A DNA stretch of 64,000 bases from Anodontia alba (lineage: Eukaryota > Mollusca > Bivalvia > Lucinida > Lucinidae). The stretch lies in assembly GCA_964016985.1 (NCBI GenBank), contig OZ024831.1, positions 26,703,631 through 26,767,630 of the forward strand, given 5' to 3'. Below the pieces are notes generated by a model that saw only the letters and a list, made by a program, of their open reading frames with translations, was not told the origin of the DNA and ran no database searches. The position numbers and the translations under genes were made by a program. This document shows positions 35,684 to 48,387 of the stretch, piece by piece. The first letter of the stretch is position 1; each line of letters opens with the position of its first letter.

Positions 35684-35690
35684 TTCCTTT
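35165..35690. repeat. (ATT)n and (ATTT)n microsatellites
   Basis: ATT units at about 35171-35209 and 35371-35438, ATTT/TTTA units at about 35624-35685. An AATAAT tract follows at 35800-35835 and mixed poly-T/GTT tracts at 35950-36055. Confidence 0.95.
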
Positions 35691-36397
35691 AACGCGAGGC
35701 ATGATAGGATGATAGGTAAACTTTTTAGCAATGGGCACTGAAATATTTTTTCTTATGTTTCATTATTTTGGAAACAATTAACAAATCTCATTTTCTGAAA
35801 AAAAAAAATAATAATAATAATAACAATAATAATAAACATATAATCATTTTTCTTCCTTCGCTGAGCTTGTCCATAGAGTGGTAAAGGTTAAAGTTTATAT
35901 ATTATTCCGGTCTTTTTCGCTTTGATTATGTTTATTTATTTATTATTATTTCGTTTTTTTTTGTTTTTTTTTTTGTTTTGTTTTTTTTGTTTTTTTTTTG
36001 TTGTTTTTTTGTTGTTTTTTTTTTTTTTTTTTTTTTTTTTTTGTTGTTGTTTTTTTCTCTTAACCCAGTTGTTTAATAAGTAAACATAAACCATATTATT
36101 ATCATATTATTATAAACTTTGCTCTATATATATGCATATAAACGTAGATCGCAATAAAAAGGATTTCTGTGGTCTAAACGGTAAAGTTCGTAGTATATAA
36201 GATTCAACAGGCTTTCTTCATAAAAGAAAATATTTTTTCACGCTACCTGAAACTTTAAAAAATTCTGATGCTTTTAAAACTGTAAAAGAACCAGAAGCAT
36301 AATAAAGCAAAATATCTACTTGCTTGAGTTTGATTCATATAACTTCTTCATTTTAGATGAAATGCATACATTATTAAATTGATCTGATATGGATTAA

Positions 36398-36677
36398 ACA
36401 CATACGAAAACACGCCTATTTAAATATACTGAAAATTTTACCACCAAACAATGAAAATTTTCAGATAAAAAAAAAAATCTGATATTTTTTCATATTTCTG
36501 CTCAAAACATAGATTGTGGGTACTCGTTAGAACCGCCTCGGCGAGGCGGTTCTAACGAGTACCCACAATCTATGTTTTGAGCAAAAATAAGAAAATTAAT
36601 ATATACCCCTGTAAACCCCAGTTTTACTATATAAAAGTGGGGTTTAAGGGGGTCAAAATTATACGTTTTCGTGATGA
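36398..36677 (-). mobile_element. Family A fold-back MITE, copy A11
   Basis: Starts catacgaaaacacgcctat, ends tatacgttttcgtgatg (four bases short of the consensus right end). Central palindrome perfect around cctcggcgagg. Confidence 0.9.
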
Positions 36678-38800
36678 ATCCAATAAAATATTAAGTTATT
36701 GTTACATGCATATAAAATTCTATCCGGTATTTCCAATTAAGAATGTTATAAATGAAAAAGCAAACATAGATGTACAATATAATAGAAAATTATTGCCTAA
36801 CTTAGTTTTATAAACTATATAATAATTTATCTTTTATGATACGGCGAATAAACTCGACTAATGGCACAAAATGCAAATGAAACATGATATATTCATAGAC
36901 TTGTAATTCATCACGCATTCATTTGCATATCTTAAGATAACTGAACTGTTTTTTTTTTTATATTGGTGTAAAATATGCATATACAGACAAACAAGCGACC
37001 TTTGAACTGTAAATCTATATCTGGTTATTTGTGTATATATCCAAAATGAATAAACCAAGTTTTTTTTTTGTTTTTTTTTTTTAAGTTTAAGATGAAAAAC
37101 AACATCCAGTTATTTATTTTATATTTATTTAGCTGCATTATGACAATAAAAATTTATGATCTTTTCGAACTTTTTGTTTGCTTTTTTAAAAACATGCACA
37201 TGCAAATTCAAGTTTTAGTCAGCACAAACATATTTTATCATGTTTTTACAAACCAATACAGTGAAATTGGTGAACACTGATGATCCGTACTTGTCCAAAG
37301 GAGGAGTTTGGAAATTTTGTGGAGGTTTTTGTCTTTCGAAAAGTATGCAATGCAATCTTTATCTGGCATGCCTAAGTTTATAGCATAGATTAAGCTAGAC
37401 AATAAACATGAACGACAACAAAAACATATTTTAAGCTAAGATAGTCGCTTTCAAATAGGCATACACAAAAACAAAGACGAATAGAAGTTAAAATACATTT
37501 ATTTATAACAGTCATGGTAATGATAAGTATTTCTTAAAGGACGTAGGAATAACGTTAATGGCGGAAGGTCGGAAACTACTTGATATTGTAAAATAATTTG
37601 GCAAGTTTTTGCTTTCGAAGTAAGAAGTACATGTATTCAGCATTTTGAATGTTTTCGAAAATGATTGCAGATTGGCACTTCTTTTGCATATATTTACGGA
37701 AATCTTTAAAACGAACAAATAAATACAAAAATATTAAAAAATAAGTAAATATATAAATATAAAACGTAAATAAAAAAATAAGCCACTCTTCATCATTAGG
37801 CTGAGTAAAATTCAGACTGCATGTATAGTCTGTTCAGGCTGTTGCACTGTTGTTCGGCCATTTGCAAGAAAAAGAAATTAATCTGCAAAATCGTTTGCAT
37901 CTGACACAGAAAAGAAATTGGAAATAAAGAAGGCTTGTTGAAGTATTTTTCACGGAAGATCAGCGTATCAACTTTTAGCCTTTCCCAATTTTCACACATG
38001 CTTTTTCACAAGAAACATACGTTTTTGATGTCCGTTTCAAATAATCCGAATCAATGAACAGCTTCACTTGTTCGTTTCGGAAGCTGGGCCATAAAAATGA
38101 TTTAGGGGACATTTTTAGGGGCAAATTTTACGCTCGTTCAAATTTTGTGAGAAGTAGGAAATTCGTAGCGCTCGTGCTGATTTTATGCGAAAAGTGAAAT
38201 ATAATAGAAATAAAACTGTAGGAAAACCATTAACATGCTACTAAAATGTACAGGATCATGGGAAAAGAGATCTTCAGAGACCATCCGAAAAGCAAAGACA
38301 CAGACAGCCTGCACATCCCTAAGTCTGACCAGGGATTTTTGCCATTCTCTTACATTGTCTAAATACCGTATAATCTATAAACGAACAGTGTAGGCGCTGA
38401 TCAGACCGCGCAGTTTCAGTTTCATTGCTGTTTGCGCATGCCCTAAGTCCATTTTTTGTTTTTGCTTCCGGTGCTTTACAAATCTGTTTTACTACAGGTG
38501 TTGTTCCTTTGATATATTAGAAAGGCAATGCTACAAAAATAAAAATAATAACATATATCATAATTATTATAACAACGATTGCCGATACTGATAAAATCTA
38601 ATAATAAAAACATATAATACCGCATGTATGTATTTTATTTTTGACATGTGATTCGTTTTGTTTTCTCCATCCTTTTGCACCCCAAATAATAATGCCAGAA
38701 ACCTGCGCCAAATTAGAAATCAAACATTTTATGTTCAATTTTCCTATGCATATAGTAATGTACAACATAATAAAATGTTAATAAAAATGTCTAAATAACA
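36678..38800. other. AT-rich intron stretch, no gene
   Basis: Mostly unique AT-rich DNA with a poly-T at 37057-37081. A D-like fragment lies at about 38380-38445 (gaacagtgtaggcgctgatc). No coding exon recognised. Confidence 0.5.
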
Positions 38801-39046
38801 GGGCCCAGTTGTTCAAAGCGTCGTTAGCTTAACGAGTTCGTTAAGGGTCATTTCGTTAAATGTTTTAGCGGATTCAATATACAATATTCTGATATTTTTT
38901 GCTGAAAAAAAATGTGAGTAGCTTTTGCACTGCAAAAGCTACTCACATTTTTTCAGCAAAAAATTTCAGCATATTTGCGTATCACTCGATGTAAATTTTA
39001 ACGAATCGTTAACTAACGACGTCGTTAGCTTTGAACAACTGGGCCC
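38801..39046. mobile_element. MITE with GGGCCCAGTTGTTCAAAGC ends (family O)
   Basis: The 19-base terminal inverted repeat is perfect and continues with gtcgttagc-type text. A second hairpin sits in the centre: gctgaaaaaaaatgtgagta and complement around gcttttgcactgcaaaagc. Ends of this kind are common in animal MITEs related to Harbinger-type elements (recalled, not checked). No clear target duplication. Confidence 0.8.
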
Positions 39047-39084
39047 AGGATGATCAAGAATAATGCATAACAATAGTTTGTCTA

Positions 39085-39094
39085 GTAGACAATA

Positions 39095-39129
<35 letters not shown>

Positions 39130-39282
39130 TCAATACGCCGTCCGGCTGCTGCTGTACGAACACAACGTCGATGCAACTGGGTTTTTTTTATTTATTTATT
39201 TATTAAAATTTTCTAGCGTTGTTTTTTTCATTTAATCTATCCTGTAACTGTTTAAGAGTAAAATATATATGAAGTAAAACCC

Positions 39283-39316
<34 letters not shown>

Positions 39317-39433
39317 GGCCACCACATGATTTCACATTAATGTCTACCAGATTCCATCAGCCTCGCCAAATTTCTCAAGTTTTTCTTAATTTGAATTGAT
39401 AATGTCATCTTATATTATTATTATTATTATTAC

Positions 39434-39478
<45 letters not shown>

Positions 39479-39530
39479 CATTACTGTTATATCATAAATT
39501 ATTATTATTATTATTATTATTATTATTGGT
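39085..39530. repeat. (AAT)n / (ATT)n microsatellite cluster
   Basis: AAT units at about 39096-39126 and ATT units at 39281-39311, 39412-39477 and 39498-39527, with short unique spacers. Confidence 0.95.
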
Positions 39531-39843
39531 GTTGTTGTTGCTTCGGTCTCCGAAAATAGGTTTTATGTATATCTAATGCACCCATTCTAAATATTGTGTT
39601 GAAGTATTTACTTTTATTAAGCATTTGTCATCAGATTTTTCAGGATCAAATCTATTTGAGGAAGCGAATATCACCAAATTACACAAAGACTGCGTCAATT
39701 CTAATGTTGTTGCAATTTGAACAGTCATTGGATTTCGCAACGAAACGCCATAGGTCTTTGAAGGGTTCTGTTTCGCTATGACGTCAAAACTACTTGAATG
39801 AGACAACAATCAGTTGAGGATATTTAAAGTTATACTGAAGGAC

Positions 39844-39912
39844 TTGCAAACAATGTAGACACAGATCAAACTGCTCAAATGAGCAGTTTGATCTGGATCT
39901 ACCCTTTTGCTT
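39844..39912. repeat. D palindrome, inner stem type delta
   Basis: Outer arms tgcaaacaatgtagacacag / ctggatctacccttttgc, inner stem atcaaactgctca / tgagcagtttgat around aa. The inner stem differs from all other types. Confidence 0.8.
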
Positions 39913-40800
39913 GGGTCTGTCTGTCGGAACAACTTGGGTAATAGAGTATGAATGTAAACAATGGAGACATAGCGAAAGTCTTGGAGCAGACTGCATGCTT
40001 GCAGAGTATAGTCTGGAAGTTCGTTGTTCACACACGCCATTGACTAGATGATGCTGTGTTGCTATATCCAGGGTATTATTATGTTTTACCGACTTCTTAA
40101 CCCTAGTCCTGCTGAACAGAATGGCAAACAATTCACATAAAGATGAAACATCTCGTCTGAATCTACACTGTTTGCACAGGTATCTGCTTAGGTGTACAGG
40201 GCTGAAAGGATTAGATTTTATAAACAGATAAAAGGTTTGTCCTCCGCTATCCTCACTGCATGTCACGCACGTTTATGATACAGTATACATCTCATGAATA
40301 CGATTTTGGGAAAGACAAAACCAGGACAAAAATCCAGCGTCTGAGTTGTTTTCATGTGAAATATGACTAAATTGTATACCAAAGTCCATATTTTGTATAG
40401 TATCTTTGCCAGTTTTTATAAGGAACGAGGAAAATATATTTCTTTAAACTGTGTTCGAACAAAAATCCCTGAAATATTATTTTTAGCATACCTATAATTC
40501 ATTTATTTCACCATTTGAAAGAGTAGAAGATTTCGCTTCTTTCTGTTTTTTTCTACAACAAAGATGGCACAGATGTAGGTTTCCTTCCTCCGGACTTTTG
40601 GGGCCTGCATATGCAATGTATTTGTACAGAATCTACCACAGAATAGCGAAGAAATGTACATGCTACGACATACATGTCCTCTGCATTGCAAAATTAAATT
40701 TCATGAGGTGGTTTTCTGATATCCCAGTTAAGGAAGTTTGTAACAATAATGCAGAGGAGTTGATCAAGAGGGGTATGTGATAATTCAGGATTAGTTTCTT

Positions 40801-40891
40801 AAGTTCTCCATAAAAACGTAAGTTGTGGGTACTCATTAGAAGCGCCTCGATGAGGCGCTTCTAATGAGTACCCACAACATATGTTTTTATG
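40801..40891. mobile_element. Family M fold-back, copy 1 (related to family A core)
   Basis: ccataaaaacgtaagttgtg, then gggtactcattagaagcgcc, centre tcgatga, then the full complement. Compared with A, the changes cattagaagcg appear in both arms. Here the outer arms are ccataaaaac / tttttatgg instead of the A flanks. Confidence 0.8.
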
Positions 40892-41300
40892 GAGAAATAG
40901 CAAAACTATCCCAGGATTATGATCAGATATGCATCATAAGCAACTTCTCTGATTACTGGTATTAGCACGCAAGCCCAGATGTAACATACACGCAAAGGAA
41001 CGACGTACTTTAGAATAAAACAGATGCGGAGATGTTTTAAAGAGATAATATCTTCATGACGATTTTAAAATGTGAAATTAAAGATACTTGTGCTTAAACA
41101 TTACATCTGGGCGTAAACTAACACGCACCTGTTATGTATAAACGTGGAGGAGTTTTTTTTTTTTTTTTTTTTTCCTTGGCAAATTGAATTGGGACATTCT
41201 GACACAAAATTTGGGTTTCAGCTTGAGAAATATGGAATATTTCTTATTTTTCAACAACAAATATGCTGTACTAATTGTTATCAGGGTCTCTCCTAGTTAA

Positions 41301-41584
41301 AGGTTCCATACTCCTAAAAATATACATATTTTGCTTATCCAAGAGAAGTTTAATAAATTTATACATAGAATTAATACGATCATAAAATGTGGCATCTGAC
41401 AGCCTGTAAAATTTCAGTTAGTCTCTGTTTCTGATAAAAAATCATTTTATTTCAAAAACGAGAGACTAACTGAAATTTTACAGGCTGTTAGGTGCCACAT
41501 TTTATGATTGTATTAATACCATATATCAATTTATTAAATCTTTTTTGGACAACAAAATGTCTATGTTTGAGGAATATGGAGCCT
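41301..41584. mobile_element. TTAA-flanked fold-back element (family N)
   Basis: Flanked by TTAA on both sides (41297-41300, 41585-41588). Inverted ends aggttccatactcc and ggaatatggagcct. Long inner arms: atcataaaatgtggcatctg, cctgtaaaatttcagttagt and complements. TTAA duplication suggests piggyBac- or Kolobok-like mobilisation. No transposase ORF. Confidence 0.75.
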
Positions 41585-41885
41585 TTAAAACATAACTAAC
41601 ATGATCCCAAATGATCGCTTTGCTGTATACGAAAAATAATACACCTACGCATGAATGTACAGATCTATCTATTTCCTACAATTTATTTTTAATTTTAAGT
41701 CACCTCTCATGACAACAGTGTCCTTTGGGGGAATACCTTAAATTATTCAAACCGAAAAAAATGTTAAAACAAAATGATTTAATGCAGTAATCATGCCCCA
41801 CTTACAGTGTATACTTGATTCGCAACACGAGGAACAGGTCGTGTTGGCATATTTTGGGTACGAAGGCACTGAGTAGCCGCAGTCT

Positions 41886-42170
41886 CATCACGAAAACACG
41901 TCTATATATGTAGTTTTGACCCCCTTAAACCCCACTTTTATACAGTAAAACTGTGGTTTACAGGGGTATACATTATTTCTCTCATTTCGACTAAAAAACA
42001 TAGATTGCGGGTACTCGTTAGAACCGCCTCGTCGAGGCGATTCTAACGAGTACCCGCAATCTATGTTTTGAGCAGAAATATGAAAAATATCAGAATTTTT
42101 ATCTAATTTTTTGTTTTCATTTTTTGGTAGTAAACTTCTCAATATATTTGAATAGGGGTGTTTTGTAATG
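41886..42170 (+). mobile_element. Family A fold-back MITE, copy A12
   Basis: Ends catcacgaaaacacgtctat and taggggtgttttgtaatg. The central arms both carry gcgggtactcg where others have gtgggtactcg, a paired change. Confidence 0.85.
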
Positions 42171-42374
42171 TGATCGGAACCTTCATGTTCGCAGACAGAT
42201 TCATTGGATACTGCTGACTGTATCAATGAACAGAGCGAAAGCTTTCGTTCTAATCCTATTGTTGTACTTTTGTATGTGTTGTATCAAGAGCTTATTAGAC
42301 GTCTTATATGCTACTTGGTTGTATATGTAAACATTTCGGAAATAAATATGTTTAAACCAATAAACAGAGCCTCT

Positions 42375-42575
42375 CTGATCAGACTGTGCATAATGAATAA
42401 GCCGATCTGGACGTTCGCTCTTCGAATTTGAAATACATTAATCCCGCTATGAGAAACTATCGCCGGGGAATATGCTGAGAGCAAAGGCCCAGATTAGATT
42501 GAGCGGATCACTGCGCATCCGCGCAGTCTGAGATGCGCAATCTGATCAGGGCCTTCATTGTCCGCTCATAGAACC
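42375..42575. repeat. D2 palindromes
   Basis: ctctgatcagactgtgcata ... gccgatctggacgttcgctc, then a nested structure at 42488-42570: cccagattagattgagcgga, cactgcgcatccgcgcagtc, tgatcagggccttcattgtc. Confidence 0.6.
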
Positions 42576-42676
42576 ACTGACTACTGTTGACTATATCTAT
42601 GTACAGCAAAATAGTCGCTAATAATCAATCCTGAAATCTAAAAATTCAGTCCAAAAACTATTAATAGTTTTCTTAT

Positions 42677-42776
42677 TTCTCAATAAAGTATATGCTGTGT
42701 GTACTCATTCGAAGCGCCTCGGGGAGGCGCTTCGAACGAGTACCCACAACATACATTTCATTAAGAAATAAGAAAA
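42677..42776. mobile_element. Family M fold-back, copy 2
   Basis: atttctcaataaagtatatg, gtgtactcattcgaagcgcc, centre tcgggga, then ggcgcttcgaacgagtaccc and acataca..attaagaaat. The paired gaagcg / cgcttc arms match family M copy 1. Confidence 0.75.
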
Positions 42777-43139
42777 AATATTTTGTGGATACTCCCTCCT
42801 ATCTGGAACTATACAACCAATATTGAGTTTGATAATAGTTTTTAAAGTTACTTCAAGCATAATTAACCCAAATAACTACGTTTGACACAAAAGGATGGTC
42901 TTTTGAACAAGTGTAAAAGTGAAATTTCATGCTTAAAATAGAAGTTTTCAGTTCTGAAATCAAGATTAATCCTGAAATTCCCCATCCCTATTCTTCTTAG
43001 ATAGGCCAGTCAATTAAGACTGGCCTGTCTCTTTACTGTGCGCATGTTGCCCGAATACACTATTTCTTATAGCAGGGCTCACTTGGCATTTTTTTTTTTT
43101 TTTTTTTTCGTAATAGGGCTAATGTACATTTTGTATTTG

Positions 43140-43480
43140 TAAAACTGAGCCGTTGTGTGCAAAATCAAACGAAACCTATCAATCTTTTTACCTTTAGAAA
43201 TAATACATCATTATAAATATAGAGCGTGTCGCCTTAGTGACAGAATGATGGTGTGTTTGCCACTGTAAAGCAATAAAATTAAGCCGTAAACGTACATCAT
43301 TTCAATAATTTGATTCGGTTTAGGATTAAAATATGACCGTGTTACGAGCATAATACTGAGTGCATTTGCGATGGTGTAAAAATGTAAAAGTATCGGTATC
43401 TTAATATGGTCATCAAATGAACAATGTAAAACGGTGATGCGAACTGTGAAATCGTAAATGTTACAATAATTTGTATACCC
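43140..43480. promoter_or_regulatory. Repeat-free intron island (candidate regulatory DNA)
   Basis: About 340 bp without any of the window's repeats or microsatellites, with several ataat/ttaat words and caataaaattaa at about 43269. No ORF of note. Function is unknown; the lack of repeats in this intron is the only reason to mark it. Confidence 0.2.
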
Positions 43481-44185
43481 GAATAGCTTTTTTTTTCTGC
43501 ATCCTTTTATTACAGCTCACATCTAACACTATGAGCTCCCTAGTGAGTAACCGGTATCAGCATCACTAACACTTTCTCATGATAATTTCTGACCGCATCT
43601 TTCTGAACACCCCACGTGGCCCCACTTTTTACCACAAAAAATGGTGAATTATGGAGTTTTCTGAATTCTGAATAGCTGAAGTTTTATTCTTCTGTAAATA
43701 AACTAAGAAATATATCATTAATTTTTGTATGAAGATGCAACCTACATGGCTTATATTATATTAGCCTGAAATGAAGGCCACATATCGGTAGTTGTAGGGT
43801 TCATGTTAGAACACGATGAACAGCATTCAGGCTCCGACGAGTCACACCTAAACTCGCTATGCTTCAAGACAATACACGCCCTGTTTGTTTTCAGTGAATA
43901 AATAAACTAGCAAATGGCTCATTCACAAACGAAATTGACTTGAATCATGTGGCATAAGAAGGGAGTCTTATATGCCACGTGCTTGTATTACTTATACATT
44001 CAAATAGACCGAATAAAAATAAACTTATATAAACTAGAAGTTCTGAAATGCATGATGAACAACAAAGTCCCGGATCAGGATGCGCAACCGCACAGTGCTT
44101 GGATCAAGCATTTGTTATTTGCCATTATCCAGTGAAATACCATGTGAAGACATACCCCTACCCCTCATCCCCCATCCCCCCAACC

Positions 44186-44353
44186 CCCAGTACGCACACA
44201 ACGGTGAAGCAACGTTGTATCAATATTGAATCAACGGTTGTTGATTCAACGTTGAAACGGCGTTGCTTCAGTACTGTATAAGGCTGAAGCAACGCCGTTT
44301 TAATGTTGATTCAACGTTTAAACGACATTATTTCAACTTTATGTGCCTGCTGA
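44186..44353. mobile_element. Family F fold-back, enlarged copy 3
   Basis: Starts cccagtacgcacacaacggt and ends in ttatgtgcctgctgag. At 168 bp it is longer than the other F copies. The interior has two successive palindromes (ttgaatcaacggttgttgattcaa and gaagcaacgccgtt pieces), as if one arm had been copied twice. Confidence 0.65.
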
Positions 44354-44524
44354 GATTAAAGTTTCTAAGTCATCTTTTTATTTTCTTAAATAGTACGCAA
44401 CAAACGCAATCTGTTCTAATATTACTCATTAAAGTATGAGCTATAAAATCAATAAGGCATAATAATTAACATAGGCAGCAATAATATGTATTTTTCCAAT
44501 ATATAATATAGCTCTGACAGACAA

Positions 44525-45200
44525 CAGTCAGACGTCTCAAATAAATAAATAAATAAATAAATAAAGTCAAACTATGAATCATAGTCGTGACGATGGAATC
44601 CTGTTGACATTTACTCTCTTAAGTGTTGTTGGCGAAAATTGAAAAACTATAAATTCCAAATTTCCCGCTTATTGACTCGGCTTAACAGTTTTAAATGTGG
44701 GGTGGGACGTGGGGTAAGGAGGGGGTGGGGAGGGGGTGGGGATATATATTTCCTATTGCCCCTACATAAACGGATATTGTTGATACTTATCAACATCATC
44801 ACACTGGATATTATTTCTCTTAAAGCAAATGTTGTGGTTGCCCATATGAATCGCCTCTGGAACACGATTTCGCACGGTTCCTGGCGCCACGACCGAGAGA
44901 GTACATTATTATTACTATTATTATTATTATTATTATCATCATCATTAATACTATTATAATTATTATTGCCATTCTGAGCTTGTATTCCATATGAATCAAA
45001 TGATTAAATATGTTGTTTTTTTTTGTTTTTTTTTTGTTTTTTTTTTTCTAAAACTCATATACACCCGTGCACATATGCAAATATCTTCGTCAATAGAGAA
45101 TCCAATATGTGTAACTCTTTTCTTCCATGCGGCGCCTGTCCTACCCTCGCTTGGGCTTTAAATTTCAAATTTTATCAACCACGTTACCCTCAAATAAATA

Positions 45201-45239
<39 letters not shown>

Positions 45240-45260
45240 ACCACGCACAAAGAGAATGTA
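44525..45260. repeat. Microsatellite-rich stretch
   Basis: AAAT units at 44541-44566, an ATT tract at 44905-44970, poly-T/GTTT at 45013-45048 and a further AAAT tract at 45195-45240. Also a G-rich ggggtgggg run at 44699-44742. No gene seen. Confidence 0.85.
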
Positions 45261-45609
45261 TTAATGAAATAAACTAATAAATGCGAGATTCTGGGATTTT
45301 GAACCATTCACATTTTTAAATCATGCGTATATCAAAAAAGAATAAAATAATTATTAGGTAAGGTGTAAAACCCCTGTTGGCCGCTTTAAAAGCTGTTTCG
45401 TCTAGACTAATGTATAATTAACGATACACAGTGTTACTTCGCTTGATGTATTTTGTGGCTTTTAGTTGCTTTTTACACAATCTCCTCAAAATATCATTGA
45501 TGGAAGGGTATTGTTTTACGTTCACGTAAAACTAGCCGGGTTGAAGGCACAAACCATCACAAAACTGTAATAAAAAAGTGGTTTTGCCAGGTGTTAGAAT
45601 GCGTACGAG

Positions 45610-45845
45610 ACGCAGTTTGAGAAAACGCACCTTCTGACATGTGCGCTCAACGACGACTCAGTTCAGCCTGCGCATCCGCGCAGTCTGATCAGAGTCTTCG
45701 TTTTCCGCAGGAATAAACTTTGCATCCTTGTCTATCCAACACGCACGCTGTGAGGTTTCAGATCAGACTGCGCGAATGCGCAGGCTGATCTGAATCTTCG
45801 CATGACGCACTTCTCGGAAGGTACGTTTTCTGACTTTGAGGTTCA
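45610..45845. mobile_element. D2 double-palindrome element, copy 4
   Basis: The cleanest D2: ends gagaaaacgcaccttctgac and ctcggaaggtacgttttctg; two hairpins gcgcatccgcgcagtctgat and cagactgcgcgaatgcgcag; centre aactttgcatccttgtctat, as in copy 1. Confidence 0.75.
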
Positions 45846-46423
45846 TATATTTTCACACGGGTGTTGGAGAAAAAAAATAAAATATCTATATATATAAAAA
45901 AAAAAAAAAAAATTAGATGTGGTGATGTACCCGGGCTGTCACTGCTAAATGTAGTAATAAAAGAAATTGTAACGTTTTAGTCATCGGTTGAGTTTGTTAC
46001 ATTTTATATATTTATTTTTTATATTCATTTATTTTATCTATTTTTTTTTTATTTTTACTTTTTTTTATTTATTTTTATTTACTTTTTATTTTATTTTTTT
46101 TTTTTATTTATTTATTTATTTATTTTTTTTTTTTTGTGCGCTTTAGAGCATATTATTAGTGGTACTCTGCAGCCATAATTATTTACTGGTAACGTATCTG
46201 AAAACAGTGAAGCATTTACATTCTGCGAAGTTAGGGACTCTCTGAGCACGTGGAAGGCTCAGAACAGTCTACACAGTGTGAGCAGGACCCTCATTTTTTT
46301 CAATGATGCATCACAGTATCAAATGATAAATGATTATATAAGCGGGCAGTGAACAGGGAAATTTCTGTCTGATCTGGACCTTCGTTGTCCGCATAGGATA
46401 ATTAGGAGAATATGCTATTTTGC

Positions 46424-46706
46424 ATCACAAAAACATGCCTATATAATTTGACCCCCTTAAACCCCACTTTTATATAGTAAAACTGGGGTTTACAAGTGTA
46501 TACTTTAATTTTCTTATTTCTGCTCAAAAACATAGATTGTGGGTACTAGTAAGAACCGCCGCATCGCGGCGGTTCTAACGAGTACCCAAATCTATGCTTT
46601 GAGCAGAAATAGAAGAAAAAAAATATCAGAATGTTTTATCTGAAAATTTTCATTTTTTTGGGTGGTAAAATTTTCAGTATTTTTGAATAAGCATGTATTC
46701 GTAATG
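46424..46706 (+). mobile_element. Family A fold-back MITE, copy A13
   Basis: Ends gcatcacaaaaacatgccta and aagcatgtattcgtaatg. The centre is accgccgcatcgcggcggt instead of accgcctcgtcgaggcggt: both arms changed together. Confidence 0.9.
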
Positions 46707-46990
46707 GCGATTTAAAATGCAAATATCAACGTTTTTGTTGTTTTTTTTTTTTTCAGTCATACAAGTACGCAGAAAATGGAGAAAATTAACAAATACATAA
46801 CACTTAGTTTTATGATATATTTATAGGTTGCTACTTCGATATCTGTTTTTTATGAACTTAGTCTGTGATTTGATTGATGGCTTTATAATTTGAGTTTTAT
46901 GATTTTTGTATGTATAAGCATGAAAGTACCCGGTGTTATACGGATTAATTCATGTAGAAAATAGTTACTAAAATTATGATACATAATCAG

Positions 46991-47220
46991 CTGCACTCTC
47001 TGGGCACATTCAACAGACGACAAAATTATGATACTATTTTTCTCGATTTTTTTTTTTAAAAATAAATATGGTGTAAGTAGTATAGGAGTCTAATGTCTCC
47101 TAAGGAGAAAATTTACATGAAAATTTACATCATTCTTTTTGTCTGAGAAAATAAGCAAAATGTATTACTAAATGTCGTCTGCTGCAATGTTTGCCAAGGA
47201 TGCTAACTCAGTAACTAAAG
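46991..47220. mobile_element. Family I fold-back element, copy 4
   Basis: Left tgcactctctgggcacattc with caacagacgac, right gtcgtctgctgcaatgtttg and ccaaggatgctaa. The core is decayed and contains gtaagtagtataggag (47075-47090), one arm resembling the micro-palindromes. Confidence 0.65.
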
Positions 47221-47571
47221 GTATACAATTTCTACTTGAATAAAATACGCAAATAAAACAAAAAGAGCAAAATATCAGCTGTGCATGTTGTCGACACAGA
47301 GAGAATGTTTCTTACAAAAGCATTTTTAGTTTGATCTTCTGGAAAAAAGTAATGACATGCTAAATCAAATGTAAATTGTTTTTTTTTTTTTTTTTTTGTT
47401 TTTTTTTTTGTTTTTTGTTTTTGTTTGTATTTTTTTTATTGTACCTTATAAACATTTCATTTTGACGTCACTTTTTAAAAACAAACATCAGTCCAAACCA
47501 CCTTAAAAAAAAGTTAATAATTATACGATACGTATTAAGTCCACAGCACTACACAGGAATATAGAAGATGG

Positions 47572-47576
<5 letters not shown>

Positions 47577-47624
<48 letters not shown>
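47577..47624. repeat. (CA)n microsatellite
   Basis: About 23 CA units followed by an A-rich tract. Confidence 0.98.
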
Positions 47625-47628
<4 letters not shown>

Positions 47629-48256
47629 AAAACAAAAAAAAAACAGTCAAATAACAAACAAATGCAGCAGAAAGTAAATAATACATATAGACACATGAAT
47701 ACGGAAACAAATATTGTAAAACCAAACGAGTTAACAACACGAAAGGCCACGAAGTATGCACAAATAAAAATCAAGAAATGCAACATATTATCAATTACTT
47801 GCAGCAACCAATCAAACCCTGCATGATATATTTCTTAATACAGACACGAGAATCATATTCTGGTGCTGTTTGTTTATTTCTTTTTTGTATGAATATATTT
47901 ATTTTTGAAGATAAGAGATAGATATGAGGTATTCTACATTTGAAGTTAAAGCTGTTCCTCATTTCTAATTCTTAACATGCTAGATTTAGTATTAGCGCAT
48001 CATATTGTAATTTGTTTAATTACTTTAATTTTCCCAAGAAAATAAGTCTTGGATTTCATGCGAAAATTCTTCTTAGGACGATTCACGTTAAATGTCAATT
48101 CCTATTTTTATTTTTCTAAAAAAAATAACATTTTTTATCATTTGATGCCTGCACATTTTGTCATTTACACGCTATTAAATGGTCATTTAAATGCTATTAG
48201 AATATGATTTAAAAAAAATAACCATTACAAGTTTACCTAAGCTAATAATGTGTGCG

Positions 48257-48305
<49 letters not shown>

Positions 48306-48387
48306 GGCTGTACATTATAATAGATATGGGTTCAAGCCCAGGCGAGAGCGTGGAAATTATATGTTTGTATACTGAGAGACACAACAT

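Noticed and set aside
36577..36660. Recurring peptide YPCKPQFYYIKVGFKG in many places
   Set aside because: It is a translation of family A, found in either strand and frame, with no conservation at codon level.
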